Source: Planctomycetota bacterium (GTDB lineage Bacteria > Planctomycetota > Phycisphaerae > UBA1845). Taken from it: a stretch of DNA of 16,642 nucleotides. The stretch covers positions 1 to 16,642 of the forward strand of contig JADFRO010000022.1 in NCBI GenBank assembly GCA_022561255.1, in the 5' to 3' direction. Under the pieces are notes generated by a model. The model saw only the letters and a list, made by a program, of their open reading frames with translations. It was not told where the DNA came from and ran no database searches. A program made the translations under genes and the position numbers. Shown here one piece after another: positions 1 through 6,811 of this stretch. Numbering within the stretch: the first letter of the stretch is position 1; every line of letters starts with the position of its first letter.

Positions 1-23
1 AGCAGAGCTACGAGTTCGACCTG

Positions 24-26
24 TGA
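24..26 (+). other. In-frame TGA inside the DUF4139 coding frame
   Basis: In the frame of the downstream gene, positions 3-23 encode QSYEFDL. The TGA at 24-26 comes next, and 27-41 encode SADKV. The peptide on both sides of the stop matches the conserved family segment, so coding appears to run through it. Other genes here, including hutI at 6579-6581 and the short nfeD at 10055-10057, end with TGA, so general TGA reassignment is excluded. Confidence 0.75.
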
Positions 27-38
27 AGCGCCGACAAA

Positions 39-1205
39 GTGATGACACAGTTTCTCGACCGCAAGATCACGCTGGAACAAGGACACGGCGAGTCGATCGA
101 AACGTTCACGGGCACGCTGCTCAGCACGGTCGGGGGGATCGTCCTACAACAAGACGACGGTTCCGTGCAGATCGTCCAGGGTTATTCCAACGTTCAGTTC
201 CCCGAGCTTCCGGGCGGACTCATCACCAAGCCGACACTCGTTTGGGACGTGGTCACCAACAAGGTCGGCACGCATCGCACGCGCGTCACCTACGAAACGA
301 AGGCGATGACCTGGTGGGCGGATTACAACTTTGTGTTCACTGAGGGCGACAACGCCAACGCGGGGCTGCTCGACATCGGGGCGTGGGTGAGCATCCTCAA
401 TCAGTCCGGAGCGGGATATCCCGACGCGAAGCTCAAACTGATCGCCGGAGACGTACACCGCGCGCCGCAGCCCGGACGCGGAATCGTTCGCGGCGGAGCG
501 GTTTTGTACCGCGCCGACGTGCGAGCCGAGGTGCAGGGGTTCCAGGAAAAGTCGTTCTTTGAGTATCACCTTTATACGCTCGGCCGCCGAACGACGCTTC
601 CCGACAACTCAACGAAACAGATCGAGCTGTTTCCCACGGCGCGGGGCGTTCCCTGCGAGAAAGTCATGGTCTATGTCGGACAGGCGATGACCTACCAGCC
701 GTACGGCAGCGCGATGACCGATCGCAACTTCGGCATCCAGTCCAACAAGAAGGTCGACATCTATCTACGGTTCAAGAACGAAAAGGACTCGGGGATGGGA
801 ATGCCGCTGCCGTCGGGTCGAATCCGCGTGAGCCAGCGCGATCCGGCTGATGACACGCTGGAGTTCATCGGCGAGGACGTCATCGACCATACGCCGAAAG
901 ACGAAGTCGTGTTGATCAAGCTCGGCAGTGCGTTCGACGTCGTTGGCGAGCGTAAGCAGGTCGACTTCAGCGTCGATGTCCGGCGACGGATCATCGACGA
1001 GACGATCGAGATCAAGCTGCGCAATCACAAAGAGCAAGCCGTCGATGTGATCGTCAAGGAAACGCTCTACCGATGGGCCAACTGGAAAATCACGCAGAAG
1101 TCACACGACTTCGACAAAGCCGACGCGAGGACCATACACTTCCCGGTTACCGTCGAAAAGGACGGCGAAGTGACCATCACGTATACGGTTCACTATAGTT
1201 GGTAA
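39..1205 (+). CDS. DUF4139 family protein, C-terminal part (frame interrupted upstream)
   Basis: This is the C-terminal domain of a DUF4139 protein, a beta-rich family of unknown biochemical role that usually carries an N-terminal DUF4140-like region. Visible hallmarks are the conserved MTWWADYNF segment near residue 89, the following LNQSGAGYPDAKLKLIAGDV stretch, and the typical ending TYTVHYSW. The family usually runs to about 450-550 residues, so roughly 100 or more N-terminal residues lie left of the window. The same frame continues upstream of position 39 as QSYEFDL, then a TGA at 24-26, then SADKV. In homologues this region reads as one continuous segment of the type FDLVSPDKL. GTG at 39 and ATG at 42 are the first possible restarts after the stop, and neither has a clear Shine-Dalgarno. 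The remaining 388 codons are open and well conserved. I read this as the 3' part of a broken gene, or of a gene with a base error, rather than a gene that starts here. Family assignment is confident; function is unknown. Confidence 0.8.
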   Translation: MMTQFLDRKITLEQGHGESIETFTGTLLSTVGGIVLQQDDGSVQIVQGYSNVQFPELPGGLITKPTLVWDVVTNKVGTHRTRVTYETKAMTWWADYNFVFTEGDNANAGLLDIGAWVSILNQSGAGYPDAKLKLIAGDVHRAPQPGRGIVRGGAVLYRADVRAEVQGFQEKSFFEYHLYTLGRRTTLPDNSTKQIELFPTARGVPCEKVMVYVGQAMTYQPYGSAMTDRNFGIQSNKKVDIYLRFKNEKDSGMGMPLPSGRIRVSQRDPADDTLEFIGEDVIDHTPKDEVVLIKLGSAFDVVGERKQVDFSVDVRRRIIDETIEIKLRNHKEQAVDVIVKETLYRWANWKITQKSHDFDKADARTIHFPVTVEKDGEVTITYTVHYSW

Positions 1206-1275
1206 CGACGAGCAATACGGCGGAGCTTGGATGGCGCGTCGATAAGACGAGGGATTGTGCACGCGCTCCCGCTCC

Positions 1276-2283
1276 TCAGTTTCCGTCTTTGAGCGCGGGC
1301 ACAAAGTTCTCCATCACCCAAATTTCCGAACGAGCGGGCGTCCCGGCGGCAAACGCAATGCGGCGCCCATCGGGATGAACACTCAGTCCATAGGGTAGCA
1401 GTCCTTTCATCGAAAGGTCAAGATTCTGCGGTTCGCCGCCGTCGGCTGGGATTCGCCATAGCTCGAATTCTCGCTTCTCACCGTTGCTGCTGACGGTGTA
1501 GATGATGTAACGCGAGTCTGGCGTCCACGCGAGCGGTGACTCGCCTGCGAGTGCCGGCAGAGTGAGTAATTCCCGGGCCTCGCCGCCAGCTGCGCTAACG
1601 ACCTTCAGAAGCGTTTTGCCAACACTACCGTTGCTCACAAAGGCTACCCGCTGACCATCGGGCGAGACCGCCAAACGCGAGACTCTCGTAGAAGAAGCAG
1701 CACGGTAGATCTCTTTTTCTAGGCCACTCTCCGACTCTAGCGCGACGATGCTTCGGTACCCACCGTTCCATCGGACAAAAATCACCGTTCCGTTGGGTGA
1801 CCATACCGGCCACTCCACACAGTCCGGGGGACAGATGTTCTTCGCCTGTATAATGGGAGTAACTGTTCCGGTCTGCGCGTCGATTCGATAGAGGCCCTGG
1901 CTGTCCATCCGTGGACCCACGTAGTCCTTGTCACGACCCAGTGCAAGAAGGGAGCGGCCATCGGGTGACCAATGAAGTTCAAACGAATGGCCGCCAAACC
2001 TGACGATCCTATTCAGTCGAAGCAGACGCTCCCTTCCCGTTTCGACCGAAAGAATCCCGACGACGAAAAGATCGGGCTCGTGGCCGTACCCGGATGCATA
2101 CGCCAGATACTGTCCGTCAGGTGACCACTCGACGGACGTATCAGGCCCCACGTGGCTGACCACCTTCTCGGGGCTTTGGAGTTTCCCTGTCGTTGGGTCG
2201 AACGTCGCGATGTAGACGTCATTGACCCAAGAAGAAACGGCGTAGTAGTAGGAACCGTCCTTGGTGAACCCCAGCCCCCTCCT
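1276..2283 (-). pseudogene. WD40/TolB-like beta-propeller protein, 5'-truncated by an IS
   Basis: The product is built of PD40/TolB-type propeller blades, which usually act in protein-protein contacts or in larger multidomain sensors and peptidases. Seven blade motifs can be read in order: FTKDGSYYY, WSPDGQYLAY, WSPDGRSLLAL, WSPNGTVIFV, VSPDGQRVAFV, WTPDSRYIIYT and VHPDGRRIAFA. It ends in a TGA at 1276-1278. A GTG at 2161-2163 would give 295 residues. The frame stays open and propeller-like upstream of it (GLGFTKDG..., DVYIATFDPTTGKLQ) right up to the insertion sequence at 2286, so that GTG is not the native start. The DNA on the far side of the element does not continue the frame: joined across one TA copy it meets a TGA about a dozen codons upstream. 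The N-terminal part is therefore missing, probably deleted. The gene converges on the DUF4139 gene with a 70-bp gap. Confidence 0.8.
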
Positions 2284-2285
2284 TA

Positions 2286-2302
2286 GAGCCTATCCCAGAA
2301 AC
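2286..2302 (+). repeat. Left terminal inverted repeat of the IS
   Basis: The 17 bases GAGCCTATCCCAGAAAC are matched exactly, inverted, at 3172-3188. Counting the flanking CTTA and TAAG, the symmetry extends to 21 bases. Confidence 0.92.
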
Positions 2303-2334
2303 GGGTAGATTGTCGATAACTGTTTCGGGCATGG

Positions 2335-3184
2335 ATGCCCGGAAAGGCAGATGCAAGGATGCAATCGAATCGATGGCGGTGTTCGGATGAGTTTTGGGCG
2401 TTTGTGGAGCCGTTGTTGCCGGTGCATGTGAACCATGACCCTCTCGGGCGGGGCCGGCGTCGGCGAGATGATCGAGATGCGATGGACGCGATTCTTTTTG
2501 TGACGCGAACCGGCTGCCAATGGAATGCGTTGAACGCCACGGGTATTTGTTCGAGTTCCACGGCGCATCGACGGTTCCAGGAATGGACCCAGGCCGGGGT
2601 ATTCTTGAAACTGTGGCAAGACGGATTGAGCGTGTACGACGAACTGAAGGGGTTGAACTGGTCTTGGCAGAGCATGGACGGAGCGATGACCAAGGCACCG
2701 TTGGGCGGGGGGAAAAACCGGTCCGAACCCTACGGATCGAGGCAAATCCGGCACCAAGCGAAGTCTGCTCACCGAGGCAAACGGTATTCCGGTGGGACTG
2801 GCCGTGGCGGGCGCGAACGTCAACGACTTCAAGCTTGCGCGGGAGACGATCGAAAGCATTCCCGTAAGAAGACCCAGGCCGTCGCGGTACAAGCCGCAAA
2901 ACTTGTGCCTGGACAAAGGGTATGACTATGACGAAGTGCGTAACCTCGCGAAGGGATTCCGGTTCACGGCACATATTCGCTCGCGCGGCGAGGAGGCGAA
3001 GCTGATCCGGCGATCCGCGCGGTTCAAGGCTCGCCGCTGGGTGGCTGAACGGACACACAGTTGGATGAATCGATACCGTCGCATCCTGATTCGCTGGGAG
3101 AAGAAACCGGAGAACTACACGGCTATCCTGCATCTAACCCTCGGCTGCATTGCCTATCAGGCCTCGGGACTGTTTCTGGGATAG
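2335..3184 (+). CDS. IS5/IS427-type DDE transposase, split over two frames
   Basis: The first frame (ATG 2335, or ATG 2359) carries the N-terminal DUF4096-like domain (WRCSDEFWAFVEPLLPVH...) and the first catalytic Asp in WQSMDGAMTKAP. The second frame carries KTGPNPTDRGKSGTK, the second Asp in AGANVNDFKLA and the Glu in RRWVAERTHSWMNRYRR, then ends at 3184. The switch lies at a run of six G and five A at 2707-2717: the first frame reads GGGKNRSEP there, while the second reads GGKTGPNP, the family sequence. The change needed is +1 (or -2), and the joined product would be about 282 residues, normal for the group. Either frameshifting or transcript slippage on the G/A run makes the full enzyme, or one extra base has inactivated it. 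The sequence alone cannot decide. All three DDE residues are intact. Confidence 0.85.
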
Positions 3185-3188
3185 GCTC
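3172..3188 (-). repeat. Right terminal inverted repeat of the IS
   Basis: The exact reverse complement of 2286-2302. The TAG stop of the transposase (3182-3184) falls inside it. Confidence 0.92.
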
Positions 3189-3292
3189 TAAGCAAAGTGT
3201 TGCTCGAGGTCGAGAAGCTGGTCAAGAGCGGGGTAGGCCGGAATGGCATGTAGCTTTCCATAAGTCTGCGCCAGCAAAGAGTTTATATCAAT

Positions 3293-3330
3293 TTGCGCAA
3301 GTTGCGACCTCTTGCGCAAGTTGCGACCTC
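3293..3330. repeat. Tandem repeat, two exact 19-bp units
   Basis: TTGCGCAAGTTGCGACCTC occurs twice back to back (3293-3311 and 3312-3330). Each unit begins with the 8-bp palindrome TTGCGCAA. The stretch 3189-3429, between the IS and the membrane-protein gene, contains this repeat, a hairpin and a partial duplication, but no coding frame that I can support. Confidence 0.85.
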
Positions 3331-3350
3331 CGATTGTAATAGCCAGGTAG

Positions 3351-3368
3351 GGCGGGCTATTGCCCGCC
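3351..3368. repeat. REP-like hairpin, 7-bp GC stem
   Basis: GGCGGGC and GCCCGCC form a perfect 7-bp stem around the loop TATT, in the context GTAGGGCGGGCTATTGCCCG. Palindromes of this kind are scattered between genes in many planctomycete genomes. No T-run follows on either strand, so it is not a typical intrinsic terminator, though it lies just past the 3' end of the convergent membrane-protein gene. Confidence 0.6.
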
Positions 3369-3413
3369 GCAAGCGTTTCGCGTCGTAAATGATCCAGCGT
3401 CACCGTGCGCTAG

Positions 3414-3453
3414 TGGTTAGCGTAGCGCGTCAGCGGTTAGCGTAACGCGTCGC
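3414..3453. repeat. Imperfect 20-bp tandem duplication over a stop codon
   Basis: GGTTAGCGTAGCGCGTCAGC (3414-3433) is followed directly by GGTTAGCGTAACGCGTCGCC (3434-3453), with 17 of 20 bases matching. The inner copy encodes the last residues (TRYANR) of the membrane-protein gene, and the outer copy holds its stop and trailing bases. Confidence 0.65.
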
Positions 3454-5013
3454 CTCCGTGCCGCGTCCGAGCAGTACGAGATAGACAATTCCGCAAACAA
3501 TGTTGGGGATGAGGAACGTTGCAGCCACCAGCGTATCACTCCGCATGCCCGTGAGGGTCTCGAGCAATTCGAAAAATTCGGTCCTTGTCCCGAGCGAGAT
3601 GCCCACGCCGAGGACGGCGCCCATTGCGGCCCACATCACCAGATACCCTCCCAGATACGAGGCCATCTGCATCGCTCCAGGAAGAAGATTGCGCCTATAG
3701 CGAGAGCTTTGGATCAAGCCGGCAAGGAGCGCTCCCAACATCGTAACCGCCACCGTTCCCACGACGCACAGGCTGGCGAAAACTGTCGAAACGATCACCA
3801 GTGGCAGCAGGACGCCGGATTGGGTGCCGCCGCCGAGAAGTACGAACGCGCAGACGAGCGCTCCGGTCGCGGTTGCGTAGACCATTGGTAAATGCACGAC
3901 GAAGAACCGGCGGTGATCCGTTCCGGGATCGATCAGCCGCAGTTGGCTACCAAGCTGTTTCGGTGTGCGAATCGCTAAAGCTAGCGTCGTACGCCACGCC
4001 ATCAACGAATCGCCGTCGCGACGTTGCCACGGCGTGCCGGGCTGTGCATCCGGACCTAGGGAACTCACCACGGATTCTCCGCACTCCGGGCAGCGACTTT
4101 CCATGGGAATCGTGTGCAGGTTGTAGCCGCAGTGGGTGCATTGTTGTGGCCGGTCGAGCGGCGGGGCGCGCCGTCGCGCTCCCACGGCGCAGAACAGACA
4201 CCAAAGCGCCCACGGTCCAACGATAAAACCCGTGCCGACAGCGAGCATCTCCGGCTGCCGAATGTACCAGGGTTTGCTGGCGCGCCATTCCGCTCGCGCC
4301 TTTCGGTACGGAGCTGACTTGACTTTGTGTTCCTTCACCGCGGCGAAATAGTCGTCCATAGTTTTCTTATAGCCCGGGGCAGTCGACGCTATCCTCGGGT
4401 AGTCCGGATACGGCAACCTGGTCGTTGGCGGCGGATGGGCTCTGCGCCAAGACCGGTCCATTCGCTCGACTGTCACCGCGACCGATCCAGTTACTAAGAT
4501 TCCCATCACAATCGCCGGCGTTCCGATCCATGCCCGCCGAAGCGCGTGTTTGTAGCTTTGTCGAATCGGTTCGTCCCTTGCTCCCCATGGCATGAGCAAG
4601 AACGCGACCGCGCAGTAGCAGGTTTCGATCAGGAGTGCGACGCCGAGAACGGTGAGCACGGTCTCAACGCTTTGTCGTTGGAAGTGATCGCCCACTTCCA
4701 CGCATACGCGGTAGAGCTCGCGGGAGACGCTATTGAAGTTGAGCGTGTCGTTGTCAGTGACGACAACCAGCAGAGCGATCAGCGCCGCCGCGAGAATGAC
4801 GACGACGAGATGAAACGCCCAAGCTCGGAGCATCGATACGTGGCTGGTGCGCTCCGCCGTCGTCGCCGGTCGAGCCCACGCGCCGATCAGCGCAAACAAG
4901 ACGGGCCAGCGGCGCTCGTCCGAAGCGTCATTGCCTGCAGACGCGTCGACGTGCGAGGCTGCATCCGTGTTGCCAGGAGCCGGGTCGGAGGGAGTAACGG
5001 ATGTTTGGCTCAT
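3430..5013 (-). CDS. Multi-pass membrane protein with internal CxxC zinc ribbon
   Basis: A 527-residue integral membrane protein of unknown function. From the ATG, about eight hydrophobic spans are visible: near 67-86, 119-142, 163-182, 257-279, 376-395, 399-427, 450-473 and 495-516. After the fourth span comes a compact zinc ribbon (CTHCGYNL...SRCPECGE) with cysteines at 292, 295, 308 and 311. This four-cysteine module next to membrane spans is common in planctomycete proteins. The second half (LAIRTPKQLG followed by four spans) resembles Yip1-like membrane domains, but only loosely. The first ~35 residues are Ser/Ala/Asp-rich and polar, and 188-256 form a charged, Pro/Lys/Tyr-rich loop. I chose ATG at 5011-5013 over the TTG 15 bases upstream; neither has a strong Shine-Dalgarno. 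No operon partner is evident, since hutI is divergent across a repeat-filled gap. Confidence 0.75.
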   Translation of the reverse strand: MSQTSVTPSDPAPGNTDAASHVDASAGNDASDERRWPVLFALIGAWARPATTAERTSHVSMLRAWAFHLVVVILAAALIALLVVVTDNDTLNFNSVSRELYRVCVEVGDHFQRQSVETVLTVLGVALLIETCYCAVAFLLMPWGARDEPIRQSYKHALRRAWIGTPAIVMGILVTGSVAVTVERMDRSWRRAHPPPTTRLPYPDYPRIASTAPGYKKTMDDYFAAVKEHKVKSAPYRKARAEWRASKPWYIRQPEMLAVGTGFIVGPWALWCLFCAVGARRRAPPLDRPQQCTHCGYNLHTIPMESRCPECGESVVSSLGPDAQPGTPWQRRDGDSLMAWRTTLALAIRTPKQLGSQLRLIDPGTDHRRFFVVHLPMVYATATGALVCAFVLLGGGTQSGVLLPLVIVSTVFASLCVVGTVAVTMLGALLAGLIQSSRYRRNLLPGAMQMASYLGGYLVMWAAMGAVLGVGISLGTRTEFFELLETLTGMRSDTLVAATFLIPNIVCGIVYLVLLGRGTEATRYANR

Positions 5014-5040
5014 GCTCTTGCAGTTCAATACGCGATCCTG

Positions 5041-5103
5041 TCCGGCCGCATGGTCGCCGTCTCACTGACCCCCCTCAATCCCCCCTTGAAAAAAGGGGGG
5101 AGG
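5041..5103. repeat. Hairpin repeat, copy 1 of 2
   Basis: This 63-bp unit begins TCCGGCCGCATGGTCGCCGT and ends in a hairpin of six C, the loop TTGAAAAAA and six G, then AGG. It matches 5147-5208 in the same orientation with only a few differences. It lies just upstream of the minus-strand membrane-protein gene. The A-run sits in the loop rather than after the stem, so it is not a standard terminator. Confidence 0.8.
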
Positions 5104-5146
5104 TAACTCGCGACGGTGTTACGCCCGACGGACACACGCGGTGCTA

Positions 5147-5234
5147 TCCGGTCGCATGGTCGTCGACTCACTGACCCCCCTCAGTTCCCCCTTGCAAAAA
5201 GGGGGAGGCGAACAAGGGGAGGCGAACTGAGGGG
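5147..5234. repeat. Hairpin repeat, copy 2, inside a larger inverted repeat
   Basis: The first 62 bp (5147-5208) repeat the unit at 5041-5103, with a hairpin of five C and five G. Here an outer stem is added: CCCCTCAGTTC at 5177-5187 is complementary to GAACTGAGGGG at 5224-5234, so the hairpin is nested in a longer palindrome. AGGCGAAC and AGGCGAAC(TG) are repeated in the right arm. Such palindromes resemble non-autonomous MITE-like or REP elements. The rest of the gap up to hutI (5235-5345) shows no confident promoter. Confidence 0.75.
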
Positions 5235-5345
5235 AGTAGCTTGCTCCTGCTGTTCGCTCGATGCGGCACAGACACCGAATCCATGTTATCATAGCCCATT
5301 CGCGGGAGCGGCCCGACTATTCCTAACGTGCGAATCCGGCATTCG

Positions 5346-6581
5346 ATGCTCACCATTAAAAATATCGGCGAATTGGCTCTGTTTCCTCCCGGCCCGATTG
5401 GCGGGCGGGCGATGGGGAAGGTCGAGCGAATCACGTCGGCGGCGGTTGTGGTGGACGAGGACCGAATTGCCTGGTTGGGCCCGGAAAGCGAGCTTGACGC
5501 TTCGATCGGCGGGGACGTCCTCAACGCCGAGGGCGGCTGCGTATTACCCGGTCTGATCGACTGTCACACGCACACCGTCTTCGCCGGCACACGGGAGCAC
5601 GAGTTCGTACGGCGCATTGCAGGCGATAGCTACGAGCAGATCGCCCGCGACGGCGGCGGCATACGTGTGACGGTGGAGGCTGTTCGATCGGCGAGTTGCG
5701 ATCAACTCGTCGAGCTTGCCCTGCCGCGACTCGCGAGAATGCTTCGCAACGGTGTCACGACCGTCGAGATCAAAAGCGGGTATGGTCTTACCGTCGCCGA
5801 CGAGCTCAAAATGCTCGAGGCGATCGCCCGTCTCAAGAAATTGCAGCCCATTGAGCTTGTTCCCACGTACCTGGCCGCCCACACCGTACCGCGTGAGTTC
5901 GACGGACGTGGGGATGCGTATCTCGACGCGATCCTCGATGAGAAGGTGCTGTTGCGCATTTCCGGCGAAGGGCTGGCTGAGTTCTGCGACGTGTTCTGCG
6001 AGACCACCGCGTTTGACGTAGCGCAGTCGCGGCGCGTTCTGCAAGCCGCCAAGAAGTTTGCACTGACACCCAAGCTGCACGCGGACCAGATCACGCAGAT
6101 CGGCGCGACCGTACTCGCAGGCGAAGTCGGCGCGATTTCCGCGGATCATCTGGAGACGATCGACGACGCCGGCATCGACGCGATGAAGAAGGCGGGGTGC
6201 GTAGCCGTGTTGCTGCCGGGCTGCTCGTTTTATCTCGGCGTCAAACAGGCCCCCGCACGAAGACTGATCGAGGCGAATCTTCCGGTCGCGCTTGCAACCG
6301 ACTACAACCCGGGCTCCGCGATGGTCGAGTCTTTGCCCTTGGTTATGGGCATCGCCGCGACGCAGATGCGCATGACCCCTGTGGAGACGGTCATCGCCGT
6401 TACCGCCAACGCTGCCGCGGCGCTCAACCGGGCCGATCGACTCGGCGCAATTCGAGTAGGCATGCAGGCGGACCTCGTGGTGCTCGATGTGCCCAACCTC
6501 GAACGCCTCGTTTATGAACCGGGAAGAAACTGTGTACGCACGGTCATCAAGAACGGTAGTATCGTCGTATCTCCCGGCTGA
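5346..6581 (+). CDS. hutI: Imidazolonepropionase
   Basis: This cytoplasmic amidohydrolase performs the third step of histidine breakdown, hydrolysing 4-imidazolone-5-propionate to N-formimino-L-glutamate. The 411-residue product has the normal length. The metal ligands are visible: His74 and His76 in DCHTH, His245 in KLHADQ and Asp319 in ATDYNPGS. Substrate-loop motifs are also present: TVFAGTREHEF, GGGIRVTVEAVR, EIKSGYGL and AAHTVPREF. The C-terminal strand region (GMQADLVVLD...VIKNGSIVV) closes the composite sheet typical of the fold. I chose ATG 5346 because the family pattern begins at MLTIKNIGEL; a GTG at 5328 would add six residues that do not resemble the family. The other hut genes (hutH, hutU, a hutG or hutF type) are not in this window, so the gene looks unlinked. 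Assignment is very secure. Confidence 0.97.
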   Translation: MLTIKNIGELALFPPGPIGGRAMGKVERITSAAVVVDEDRIAWLGPESELDASIGGDVLNAEGGCVLPGLIDCHTHTVFAGTREHEFVRRIAGDSYEQIARDGGGIRVTVEAVRSASCDQLVELALPRLARMLRNGVTTVEIKSGYGLTVADELKMLEAIARLKKLQPIELVPTYLAAHTVPREFDGRGDAYLDAILDEKVLLRISGEGLAEFCDVFCETTAFDVAQSRRVLQAAKKFALTPKLHADQITQIGATVLAGEVGAISADHLETIDDAGIDAMKKAGCVAVLLPGCSFYLGVKQAPARRLIEANLPVALATDYNPGSAMVESLPLVMGIAATQMRMTPVETVIAVTANAAAALNRADRLGAIRVGMQADLVVLDVPNLERLVYEPGRNCVRTVIKNGSIVVSPG

Positions 6582-6615
6582 CGAGGCCTGGTGTCGCGTC
6601 ACACCTAAACCGACG

Positions 6616-6652
6616 GGCTCGCCTGAACGGAGCCGCGACCGTGAGGGAGCGG
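6616..6652. repeat. Planctomycete-type dispersed repeat (SRDREGAD)
   Basis: The sequence GGCTCGCCTGAACGGAGCCG continues as CGACCGTGAGGGAGCGG and translates in one frame as SPERSRDREGAD. I recall this motif as a frequent intergenic repeat, often mistaken for protein, in planctomycete genomes. It fills part of the 230-bp gap 6582-6811, which otherwise shows no gene. Confidence 0.6.
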
Positions 6653-6681
6653 ACGACTGGAAATGGCCGGGAAGTGCTGGA

Positions 6682-6700
6682 CCGCTCCCCGCAGGAGCGG
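6682..6700. repeat. Intergenic hairpin downstream of hutI
   Basis: CCGCTCC (6682-6688) pairs with GGAGCGG (6694-6700) around a 5-base loop. The right arm repeats the GGAGCGG of the dispersed repeat just upstream. No T-run follows, so a role as terminator is uncertain. Confidence 0.5.
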
Positions 6701-6811
6701 CTCGGAAAAACCCGTCATCCAACGCGTGACGGAACACTAAGTTGCACGACTCAGCGCCAGCGACGCCGATTGGCTACGCCCATCGTCGCGCCAGGCCGAT
6801 AAAGAAGGCAC

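Larger units (their letters stand above)
2286..3188 (+). mobile_element. IS5-family (IS427-like) insertion sequence, 903 bp
   Basis: The element has perfect 17-bp terminal inverted repeats (GAGCCTATCCCAGAAAC at the left, its complement at the right) and one transposase gene in two frames. It is flanked by a direct TA at 2284-2285 and 3189-3190, read as the target duplication. The rebuilt empty site would be CTTAAG. Size, termini and transposase match the IS427 subgroup of IS5. The transposase stop codon lies inside the right terminal repeat. The element sits at the 5' edge of the truncated propeller gene and points the opposite way to it. Confidence 0.9.

Noticed and set aside
2219..3133. Minus-strand open frame of 304 codons across the IS
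   Set aside because: It lies antisense to a transposase whose DDE motifs are clear and has no recognisable protein features of its own.
3293..3330. CRISPR array
   Set aside because: The two 19-bp units are directly adjacent with no spacers and no cas genes are present.
3188..3403. Minus-strand 71-codon frame right of the IS
   Set aside because: Its N-terminal half is a translation of the hairpin and the 19-bp tandem repeats (LAAGNSPPYLAIT, NLRKRSQLAQ). No domain is seen and its stop lies at the IS junction.
5544..6737. Minus-strand open frame of 397 codons
   Set aside because: It is antisense to hutI, which has all catalytic motifs. Long antisense frames are expected in GC-rich DNA.
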